The translations under genes and the position numbers were made by a program. A stretch of 20,416 nucleotides of DNA. Source: JBBPYR01 sp038199755 (lineage in GTDB: Bacteria > Chloroflexota > Ktedonobacteria > Ktedonobacterales > Ktedonobacteraceae). The notes under the pieces are model-generated. The model saw only the letters and a program-made list of their open reading frames with translations. It searched no databases and was not told where the DNA came from. Positions 13,178 through 20,416 of this stretch are shown one piece after another; position 1 is the first letter of the stretch; each line of letters starts with the position of its first letter. The stretch covers positions 1-20,416 of the forward strand of contig JBBPYR010000100.1 in NCBI GenBank assembly GCA_038199755.1. Reading direction: 5' to 3'.

Positions 13178-15639
13178 AAACTTCTCACTTCTGCCGCCGT
13201 GCGGCACTGCAACGCCTGTTGCGCCATGCGTTGCATATCCGCGAACGAATGACTACGAATATGCGCCTTGATCGTCGCAATGGTGGGAATAGTCACACTG
13301 AGTTCAGAGACACCCAGACCCATGAGTAGTGCCGCCCCCTTGGGGTCCGCAGCCACACCGCCACACACGCCCACCCATTTGCCCTCTTTACTCGCCGCCT
13401 GCACCGTCTGCGCGATCATCCGCAACACTGCTGGATGCAATGCATCTGCCTGCTTCGCCAACAAGGGATGCAGGCGATCCATCGCCAACACATATTGCGT
13501 CAGGTCGTTCGTACCAACGGAAAAGAAATCGACCTCCTTCGCAAACTGGTCTGCGATAATAGCAGCGGATGGCACCTCAACCATAATGCCAAGCGGGATC
13601 ACGGGCGCACGCAACTCCTGACGCACCTGCTCAGCCGCGGCTCGTGCCTGTTGCCAATCCTCAAGTGTTGAGATCATCGGGAACATCACCTTGACCGGCC
13701 CATAGGCACTCGCCCGATAGATGGCCCGTAGCTGAGGGATAAACAGGTCAGGCCGTGCCAGGCAGAAGCGGATACCGCGCACCCCCAGAAAGGCATTGTC
13801 TTCTTTAGGAATATTGAGATAGGGTACCTCTTTATCGCCACCGATATCCAGCGTGCGAATAATCAGCGAACGACCGCCCAGAGCCTGCACCATATCGCGG
13901 AACGCCACAAACTGCTCTTCTTCCGAAGGAATGCTTTCACGCGCCAAGAACAAGAATTCGGTACGCATCAAACCAACACCTTCGGCACCAGCCGCGACCG
14001 CGTTCGGTGCGTCTTTCGCGCTATTGATATTGGCCGCGATCTCTATCTGCTTGCCATCGGTCGTCACCGCGGGTGCTAAACGTGTACCAAAGGCTTCATC
14101 CTGCTTCTGGCGAATTTGTTGCTGCATACCTTTGGCCGCCTGCACATCACTCTCGCTGGGTTTCAAATACAGGGAGCCACTTTCACCATCGAGAATACAC
14201 AAGGTGCCTTCGGGAATATCAGTCACCGTATCACCGGCACCAACAATGGCCGGAATGCCTAACGAACGAGCCAGAATAGCCGTATGTGAGGTAGGTCCGC
14301 CCCTGGCCGTACAAATGCCCAGAATGGTATCGGGGTCAAAGCTAGCGGTATCCGATGGCGTTAGGTCTGGTGACACCAGAATAACAGGCGTGTTGAGAGC
14401 AAGAGGTGCCTCTCCCGTAGAACCCACCATGTGACGTAAGACGCGTTGCCCCACATCGCTCAAATCAACGGCACGGGCTGCGAGCGTCGGATCATCAATC
14501 TGCTTCATCTGATTGACACGCCCGTTAATCACATTCTGCCATGCCCAGGCCGCGCCATGATTTTGATAGATCAGCGAGACCGTTTGCATCACCATTTGCT
14601 CATCATTCAGCATTTCGGTATGCACGCGGAAAATGGCAGCTTTATTCGCACCCAGGCGTGTTTTGACCTCTTCATAGAGCTTATCAAGCTCTGCCTGCGC
14701 CTCATTTAAAGCCTCTTGCAGCTTATTGCCCTCTGTGGCGGCATCACCCGGTTGATCTTCAACCACAATCGGCTTCGAGACATATTGGCGCACGGGACCA
14801 ATCGCCAGCCCACCAGAGGCAGGCACCCCTGCGATGGTCATCACCGCATGTTGTGGTACCCAGCCATGTTTCGCACTAGCCGCAGCGGTAGGAGTCGGTT
14901 CCTCATCCTCATCTCCCAACCCTGATGCAACCGCCGCCTGCAGAGCTTGCAGGGCGATCTTCGCATCATCCCCTTGCGCGGAAACACGAATGGTGGCACC
15001 ATGCTCAATACCCAACTGCAAGAGCGAAATTAAGCTCTTGCCATTCGCCACCTCATCACCATGGCGGACTTTAATCTCAGAGCGGAAGCTTTTAGCAAGG
15101 TCAACAAAGTTTGTGGCTGGTCGCGCATGAAAGCCCGTCTTGTTGTGGATAACCTCGTCGAAGAAGAGGGCATAGTCGGCGATTTCTTCGCGCTTCACAG
15201 GAGCGGCAGGGCGTTCCCCGGTCAGGGCCTCAATGATATCACGTGGATCTTTCGTCTGGGTGAGACGTAGCACCTGTTGCTTATCCCCTAACACGCGCGT
15301 AAGTCGTCGCAACACCTCGATGTGTTCATCAGATTTCGCCGCAATACCCACCACCAGTTGCGCCTTCTCATCAGCATTCCATGTCACGCCCCCTGGCACC
15401 TGCACTACCGCGATGCCAGTGCGCTTAATGAGATCACGGTCCTTGGGCAGTCCATGGGGAATCGTGATACCATTGCCGAGATAGGTATTAGCAACCTGTT
15501 CACGACCCAACATACTCGTGATGTAACCAGCTTCGATACAGCCACTATCCACCAGAAGTTGCCCCACCTGCCGAATAGCTTCCTGCTTATTGGCCGCATT
15601 GGATTGCAGCCGAATCTGCCGCTCGTCAATCGTAATCAT
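13174..15639 (-). CDS. fruB: Multiphosphoryl transfer protein: IIA-HPr-EI fusion
   Basis: This 821-residue soluble protein carries three phosphotransferase modules. IIA (about 1-145) has its active histidine H62 in TIPHG. HPr (about 155-242) has H171 in GFHARPA, and S202 in GKSLISLLQLG at the place of the regulatory serine. A short acidic Ala/Pro linker follows. EI (about 265-821) has H452 in GGPTSHTAI and the C-terminal cysteine in GVCGG. It would take phosphate from phosphoenolpyruvate and pass it to the IIB cysteines of the permease, so one polypeptide holds the whole cytoplasmic relay. The layout matches the fructose MTP proteins of some proteobacteria. The ATG at 15639 has AGGAGG upstream. 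The 76-base gap to the kinase upstream shows no convincing promoter. Confidence 0.94.
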   Translation of the reverse strand: MITIDERQIRLQSNAANKQEAIRQVGQLLVDSGCIEAGYITSMLGREQVANTYLGNGITIPHGLPKDRDLIKRTGIAVVQVPGGVTWNADEKAQLVVGIAAKSDEHIEVLRRLTRVLGDKQQVLRLTQTKDPRDIIEALTGERPAAPVKREEIADYALFFDEVIHNKTGFHARPATNFVDLAKSFRSEIKVRHGDEVANGKSLISLLQLGIEHGATIRVSAQGDDAKIALQALQAAVASGLGDEDEEPTPTAAASAKHGWVPQHAVMTIAGVPASGGLAIGPVRQYVSKPIVVEDQPGDAATEGNKLQEALNEAQAELDKLYEEVKTRLGANKAAIFRVHTEMLNDEQMVMQTVSLIYQNHGAAWAWQNVINGRVNQMKQIDDPTLAARAVDLSDVGQRVLRHMVGSTGEAPLALNTPVILVSPDLTPSDTASFDPDTILGICTARGGPTSHTAILARSLGIPAIVGAGDTVTDIPEGTLCILDGESGSLYLKPSESDVQAAKGMQQQIRQKQDEAFGTRLAPAVTTDGKQIEIAANINSAKDAPNAVAAGAEGVGLMRTEFLFLARESIPSEEEQFVAFRDMVQALGGRSLIIRTLDIGGDKEVPYLNIPKEDNAFLGVRGIRFCLARPDLFIPQLRAIYRASAYGPVKVMFPMISTLEDWQQARAAAEQVRQELRAPVIPLGIMVEVPSAAIIADQFAKEVDFFSVGTNDLTQYVLAMDRLHPLLAKQADALHPAVLRMIAQTVQAASKEGKWVGVCGGVAADPKGAALLMGLGVSELSVTIPTIATIKAHIRSHSFADMQRMAQQALQCRTAAEVRSL

Positions 15640-15715
15640 CTTTGCCTCCTGCTACTGCGCTAACGATGAACAGAACATGCACACAACCATGTATGGCTCT
15701 GCACCCATGCAAGAG

Positions 15716-16957
15716 CTATTTCAACGGGAGTTCCACAAAAAAGGTGCTTCCCTTACCCACCTGCGACTCACACCAGATGCGCCCACCATGCCGCTCAACA
15801 ATATCTTTAGAGATAGCCAACCCCAGACCAAGACCGAACTTGGCAGAGGATTGGGCATCGGGTGTACGATAAAACGTCTCGAAAATATGCTTCTGCTGGT
15901 CTTTGTCAATCCCTTTGCCATGGTCACGCACCTGAATAAGTGCATTCCCTTGCTGGCTATTGATTTCAACCTCGACCGGACTGCGCTCTGGCGAATATTT
16001 AATAGCGTTACTCACAAGATTGACAATCACCTGCGCAATACGATCACAGTCCACCAAGAGCATCACCTTATCCGAGGCTACAGTTAAGCGAATATCTCGA
16101 TTGGAAAGCATTTGCTGGTCTTCAATCACCCCGCGGCAAATCTCAACAAGATCACATTCTTTTTTCCGTAATTCAGCTTTTCCTGAGCGCAAACTACTGA
16201 TCTCTAGCAGCTCATCAACCAGAGAAGTAAGCCGTCCTGTCTGATCGTTGATCTTCTCCAAGGTGCTACGCATCGTCATCATCTCTGGTGACAAGTTGCC
16301 ATTTTGTTTCGATAAGCGTCGCAAAACCAGTTGCGCCTGCCCACGAATGGTTGTGATAGGAGTTTTTAATTCATGCGAGGCAATAGAAATAAAGCGGTCT
16401 TTCAGCTGATTCGCTTCTTTGAGTTGCTGGTTGGTTTCTTCCAGGTGCAGGTTGGCTTGTTCTAAATCTTCGGCGCGCTCCTGCAACTCTTGCTCCGCCC
16501 CCAGTATCCTCATGCGTGCGCTTTCTCGTTGGGCAGTGATCAGCGCGATGACGAAGCCGGAAACAACGAAAGGGATAAGCTGAAGCAAACCATCAAGTGT
16601 GTAAACTTTTATCACGCCCGTTGGAGGAATAGCGTAGTAATCAAGCGCAAGCGTACTGATGAGTACTGCTAACAAAGAAGGAGCCACACCCCAGATAAGC
16701 GAGACAAAAAGCACAGCCATGAGTAAAAAGGCACTCGGGAAGCGAAAAGTAGGCAGGATGGAGCGTAGAAGAAATGTGCCCAAAACCGCCGCCGCCACGA
16801 AAAGGATGCTAAATAGAAAGCCCATCGCAGCACGCCGCCACCACGGTTTCTCTTCGTTATATTGCCTGCGCAACACGGCTGCTTTCTGAAAACTCATTGG
16901 TGCAAGTTTCACCTTCTGCTCCGGGGTTGTATGTTTACGTTTTAGTGCAGTAGCCAT
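15716..16957 (-). CDS. Membrane histidine kinase with KdpD-like (DUF4118-type) sensor
   Basis: This 413-residue sensor kinase has an N-terminal basic stretch. Hydrophobic helices follow at about 44-66, 75-107 and 122-142, in the four-helix pattern of DUF4118/KdpD sensors. A coiled coil (about 145-187) leads to the HisKA domain with H195 in ASHELKTP. The ATPase domain shows NLVSNAIKYS, VRDHGKGID and GLGLGLAI. All kinase boxes are intact. No response regulator is adjacent, so it is an orphan or partners elsewhere. It lies directly upstream of the fructose operon on the same strand with a 76-base gap; a link to sugar sensing is possible but unsupported. The ATG at 16957 has AAAGGA eleven bases away, slightly far; M21 is an alternative start. 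Confidence 0.88.
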   Translation of the reverse strand: MATALKRKHTTPEQKVKLAPMSFQKAAVLRRQYNEEKPWWRRAAMGFLFSILFVAAAVLGTFLLRSILPTFRFPSAFLLMAVLFVSLIWGVAPSLLAVLISTLALDYYAIPPTGVIKVYTLDGLLQLIPFVVSGFVIALITAQRESARMRILGAEQELQERAEDLEQANLHLEETNQQLKEANQLKDRFISIASHELKTPITTIRGQAQLVLRRLSKQNGNLSPEMMTMRSTLEKINDQTGRLTSLVDELLEISSLRSGKAELRKKECDLVEICRGVIEDQQMLSNRDIRLTVASDKVMLLVDCDRIAQVIVNLVSNAIKYSPERSPVEVEINSQQGNALIQVRDHGKGIDKDQQKHIFETFYRTPDAQSSAKFGLGLGLAISKDIVERHGGRIWCESQVGKGSTFFVELPLK

Positions 16958-17007
16958 CTGGCTTGCATTCCTTTCATCAGTGTCCTTCCTGCTCCACAGT
17001 ATCCTGC

Positions 17008-17037
17008 ACTATAGCACAGATAACAAAGTTGCTGCAA
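17008..17037 (-). promoter_or_regulatory. Promoter of the DUF4118-type kinase gene
   Basis: On the minus strand TTGCAG (17032-17037), an 18-base spacer and TATAGT (17008-17013) are present, with TG one base upstream (extended -10). It sits 50-80 bases before the ATG at 16957, within the 83-base gap. Confidence 0.55.
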
Positions 17038-17040
17038 ACT

Positions 17041-19890
17041 CTACTGTTTTTCTGAGGAAGTCAAAGGAAGCGTAAACCAGAATGTAGATCCTCCCGGTCT
17101 GTGTGACTCAACACCTACCTCTCCATGGTGGCGTTGTATAATCATATTGCTAATGTATAGCCCCAACCCTAGCCCGATACCAGAGCCACTCATTACCTTG
17201 ATGCCTTCTACCTGATAGAAGCATTCCCAAATCCGTTGCTGCTCCTCCGGCGACAAACCCGGTCCCAGATCGCGCACAGCGACTCGTGCAACAGGGTGCG
17301 CCCCACCGACTTGCACATCCAGAGAGATATACACTGGCTTGTCTGGCTGAGAATATTTTATGGCGTTGGTGAGATAGTTTGTCAACACCTGCATAATACG
17401 ATCAGGATCCGCAATCACTGGCACAGGTTGCGTATGAGCTACCTGAAAAATGAGGGTTCGATCTGCTGTTGCCTTGCGCTGCTCTTGCACCGTCTCCCGC
17501 ACAATCTCCCTGAGATCACACGACTCCTCGCGCAACTGCAATTGCAATTTTCCTGTTTGGATACGCGAGATATCAATCAAATCACCAACCAGGCGATTGA
17601 GCACGTCAATCTGCCGCTCGGCCCGTGTGAGCATATCATACACTGCGACCACCTTGGTATTTGCGTCTCCTGGCAATTGCTCTGCCCTTTGTATTAATGC
17701 TCGTGAGCGACGTTGCGCAAGTTGCACGTTCGCCTTAATGGTGGTGAGTGGAGTGCGCAGTTCGTGGCTAGCAATGCCCAAAAACTCTTCCATGCGATTG
17801 TTGGACTCACGTAATGCAAGCTCACGGGCCGCCGACTCCGCTCGTTCGCGTAGTAGGCGTTGCCGCTCTAATACTAAGGCGGATAACTTCGCCACAGCAC
17901 TGGCAAGCGCAAGCTCGCTGTTCGTATACTTGTGCTTCTCCCCGCTGTAATCCAGCGTCAACAAGCCCACCAGTTGATCACCCACACACATGGGCGCGAC
18001 CAGCATGATCTTGATATGATACGGATTTGGCCCGTCAACAAACGGTGGCTGCATCATATCGATCACCAGCACTTCGCCTGCGCGCAGACGCTCCACCAGT
18101 TCAGGCAAGGGATTATCGCGCAAACTTTGTTGCTGTTGCCGTTGCTCTTCCCACCATTCGCGTTCCTGCTCTGCTGATAATCCCACCACCGCTAAAGGGC
18201 GGATTATCTCACTCTCTGCATCTATCGTTTGAATACCCACCCGTGAGCAATCCAGGACATGACGGGTGAGTTCAGCCAGATGGTTTCCAACGACTGACAG
18301 GCCCTCAGCACCTTCCGTCATCTGCACTAAGGACTCAGCCATCGCCAACAAGCCATTTAGTGCTTCGTGCGTGCGGCGTTCCAAGTGCCGCCGTCCTGTC
18401 ACCTCATGGGCGATCAGTACCCCTCCAATGATCGCAGCATCAGGAGCACGCATAGGCGAACCACTGATAGTAAACTGTCGTTGCTGGCCCTTCCCATCTT
18501 GTATAAGCACTTCTAGGGCATTGGCATCCTTGAAAACCTCGCCTTTAAGCACCCGTTTAAACGGCCATTCCTCTTCCGTCAAGGCTTGCCCATGCTCATC
18601 ACGAATGTCATATTGCAGCACGCGCTCGTGTTCTGGTCGGGCATAATAATCCGGCTGTTGCGTGAGGGGAAAGAGCTCTTCCGCCACAGCACTGGCATAC
18701 ACGAGATTGCCTTGCTTATCATAGACCGTAATCGCATCAGTCATTGCCATAAAAATAGCTTCTAGCTGGCTGGCTCGCTCCGCTGCTTCACTTGCCATCA
18801 CCTCGTATTGTTGAGCGCGGATCGTCGCTTCAGTACGTGCATTGCGCTCGGCCTCGTAGAGGCGAAGATGATCGATAGCCAACGCCATGCGGTCCGCCAC
18901 GCGTTGCAAAAGGAGACCATCTTGCTGCGTAAAATGATGCATCTGCCACGTACCAACCGCCAGCAAACCAATAATGTTGCCAGCCACGAGCAGAGGGACA
19001 GAAATCAAAGAGCGCACCTTATCTCTAAGCAGGGTGCTCACAATCGCTATTTCCGACAAATCATCAATGATGGTTGGTTCTAGCGATGGTACCACCTGTA
19101 CCTCATGTCCCTCGCCTATCGGCAGTTCAATCGCAGCCATGATTGCTTCTTCTAAGCCATGCGCTGCACGCACCTTCAAATAGCGACCATCGTCCGTGGG
19201 CAAAAGCACCGCCGACGTGTCTGCATGCAAAACATCTTCAATACGGATAAGCAATTCGTGTAGCATATCTTCCAGGCTCAAATGAGCAAGTGTGGTATCA
19301 GTAATATGCTGTAAAATATCTAACTGTTGTGCTATCGCCTCGGCCTTCGCACGTGCTTCCCGCTCTAATACCAGCAATGTATCTCGCTCTGCCTCGGCAG
19401 TTTTGCGGCTACTAATATCCTGTATCACCGCCATATAGTTGATCGGCTTCCCCTGCCCATCACGCATCAACGATAAGGTCAGGCTGGCCCAGACAATGGT
19501 GCCATCCCGCCGTACATAGCGTTTTTCAATCACACTCTTGGGAGCATTATCATGGAGAAGGGCATCAAGATAGGACCAGTTTAAAGCCCTGTCGTCGGGA
19601 TGAGTAATCTTATCAATATTCTGGCCCACTAACTCATCATACGTATGACCGACAATCTCGCAATAACGTTGATTCATTTGCTGTAATTGCCCGTGAAAGT
19701 CGGCAAACGCAATCCCAACATTCGCTTGCTCAAACATAATATGCAAACGCTCTTCGCTCTCACGTAACCTTCGCTCTAACTCGCTCTTCTCATTTATCGA
19801 GTCTGTCGAAAAAATATTTGCATTACCACCTGTAGAAGTCACAGCCTTATTGCTTGACAAGCGGTGCTCAGAGTTACGCTTTGCGCTCAT
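17041..19890 (-). CDS. Soluble hybrid-sensor histidine kinase, PAS-GAF-PAS-GAF-HisKA-HATPase
   Basis: This 949-residue kinase lacks membrane helices and so senses cytoplasmic signals. The order, in residues from the chosen start, is: PAS with PAC (about 47-162, including THPDD and YVRRDGT), GAF (197-347), PAS (372-497), GAF (507-677), HisKA with H709 in IASHELRTP, and HATPase (822-942) with NYLTNAIKYS, VRDLGPG and GIGLGLGL. Short coiled segments link the modules. No receiver domain is present. The ATG at 19890 (MSAKRNSEH) has GGAGAAGG upstream. An open frame to 20034 would add 48 residues but has no ribosome binding site. No GAF chromophore cysteine is obvious, so the ligand is unknown. It precedes the second kinase by 83 bases on the same strand. 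Confidence 0.9.
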   Translation of the reverse strand: MSAKRNSEHRLSSNKAVTSTGGNANIFSTDSINEKSELERRLRESEERLHIMFEQANVGIAFADFHGQLQQMNQRYCEIVGHTYDELVGQNIDKITHPDDRALNWSYLDALLHDNAPKSVIEKRYVRRDGTIVWASLTLSLMRDGQGKPINYMAVIQDISSRKTAEAERDTLLVLEREARAKAEAIAQQLDILQHITDTTLAHLSLEDMLHELLIRIEDVLHADTSAVLLPTDDGRYLKVRAAHGLEEAIMAAIELPIGEGHEVQVVPSLEPTIIDDLSEIAIVSTLLRDKVRSLISVPLLVAGNIIGLLAVGTWQMHHFTQQDGLLLQRVADRMALAIDHLRLYEAERNARTEATIRAQQYEVMASEAAERASQLEAIFMAMTDAITVYDKQGNLVYASAVAEELFPLTQQPDYYARPEHERVLQYDIRDEHGQALTEEEWPFKRVLKGEVFKDANALEVLIQDGKGQQRQFTISGSPMRAPDAAIIGGVLIAHEVTGRRHLERRTHEALNGLLAMAESLVQMTEGAEGLSVVGNHLAELTRHVLDCSRVGIQTIDAESEIIRPLAVVGLSAEQEREWWEEQRQQQQSLRDNPLPELVERLRAGEVLVIDMMQPPFVDGPNPYHIKIMLVAPMCVGDQLVGLLTLDYSGEKHKYTNSELALASAVAKLSALVLERQRLLRERAESAARELALRESNNRMEEFLGIASHELRTPLTTIKANVQLAQRRSRALIQRAEQLPGDANTKVVAVYDMLTRAERQIDVLNRLVGDLIDISRIQTGKLQLQLREESCDLREIVRETVQEQRKATADRTLIFQVAHTQPVPVIADPDRIMQVLTNYLTNAIKYSQPDKPVYISLDVQVGGAHPVARVAVRDLGPGLSPEEQQRIWECFYQVEGIKVMSGSGIGLGLGLYISNMIIQRHHGEVGVESHRPGGSTFWFTLPLTSSEKQ

Positions 19891-20075
19891 AGCCTTCTCC
19901 ACATAGATGATAGATTGTAGGCACACAAAGTAGGGATATATCTCGTATTCATTGTGAAATGTCTCAATCGAGGCAAATGATCCTCCCTCTTCTTTTCTTA
20001 TGCGAATAGGCCTAGAAGCTCCACACCACAACATGAGATGGATTGACTTCTATTAGAAAGTCTGTGAATAGACAA

Positions 20076-20104
20076 AGTGTAACAAGAATGCGGTATCACG
20101 TCAA
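20076..20104 (-). promoter_or_regulatory. Promoter of the PAS/GAF kinase gene
   Basis: On the minus strand TTGACG (20099-20104), a 17-base spacer and TACACT (20076-20081) are present with an extended -10 TG. The start point near 20069 would leave a leader of about 180 bases before the ATG at 19890. The wider gap 19891-20416 holds no gene I can support. Confidence 0.65.
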
Positions 20105-20287
20105 GGCACATACAAGCCTCATTTTGTCAACCAGACAGCCAGAGTATAAATAGGTTATTTCCAAGCTACGAGCTCTAGTGTATCACGTAAGAGCTGTACC
20201 AAAAGATACACGCATGATAAGCAAAAACAAAATCACCAGCCTCTTGTAGAACACTATTGTACAATGGTAAAAGAAGGCTTAAAACCG

Positions 20288-20336
20288 CTACAGCATAAAC
20301 GCAGCACAAAAAGTGGGCGGGGGGGGGTACACCGCC
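20288..20336 (+). terminator. GC-rich hairpin with A/T flanks at the contig end
   Basis: AAAAAG and GGGCGG pair with CCGCCC and CTTTTT around a G run, the outline of a bidirectional terminator. The G9 and T7 runs make the base calls unreliable, so the exact stem is uncertain. Confidence 0.4.
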
Positions 20337-20416
20337 CCTTTTTTTGTGGGGTTTTTGGGTTTGGCGTGTGTTGAAAAAAAAGGGGGACCAACCCGGGTAT
20401 TAACCCCACCACCCCC

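Noticed and set aside
19891..20034. 48-residue N-terminal extension of the PAS/GAF kinase
   Set aside because: There is no ribosome binding site at 20034, and the ATG at 19890 has GGAGAAGG at good spacing.

Overview
The window looks like a chromosomal stretch from a member of the Chloroflexota, most likely class Ktedonobacteria. I infer this from a membrane protein with a TPTP-rich linker, large PAS/GAF hybrid histidine kinases, a fused fructose phosphotransferase system and small zinc-ribbon HNH nucleases. No rRNA or marker gene is present, so the assignment is tentative. The last ~110 bases are homopolymer-rich and look like an unpolished contig end.

Layout. 1-2238 (+): a YcaQ/AlkX-type winged-helix DNA glycosylase and a ROK-family sugar kinase. 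2352-4862 (+): a ClpC-like AAA+ unfoldase followed by a terminator. 4956-6041 (-): a four-helix membrane protein with a Pro/Thr linker and a Cys-rich C-terminal domain. 6270-9261 (+): an accessory island with a tRNA-Ser(GCU), a two-HNH nuclease, a frameshifted excisionase-like remnant, an interrupted tRNA-Trp(CCA) and two more HNH nucleases. 9274-15639 (-): a fructose PTS operon in transcription order IIA-HPr-EI fusion, 1-phosphofructokinase (ATGA overlap), IIBBC permease, then an APH-fold kinase behind a 14-bp perfect hairpin. 15716-19890 (-): two orphan histidine kinases, each with a recognisable promoter. 19891-20416: long leader, promoter and contig end.

The most striking element is the tRNA-Trp gene. 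Its anticodon arm is split by a ~464-nt ORF-less group II intron. The intron has a canonical 34-nt domain V with AGC triad and GAAA tetraloop. It also has an EBS1 hairpin loop complementary to the complete seven-base anticodon loop. It seems to have no domain VI, because only about six bases separate domain V from the 3' exon. The gene is a self-contained unit: a near-consensus extended -10 promoter, exon 1, intron, exon 2, and a 13-bp terminator hairpin. Group I introns are the usual bacterial tRNA introns; group II introns in tRNAs are known mainly from chloroplasts. An apparently DVI-less group II intron that reads a bacterial tRNA anticodon loop, beside three related HNH nuclease genes, is the best candidate here for an undescribed system.

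Metabolically, the PTS operon would import fructose as fructose-1-phosphate and convert it to fructose-1,6-bisphosphate. A single polypeptide carries EI, HPr and IIA, so the operon holds the whole phosphorelay.
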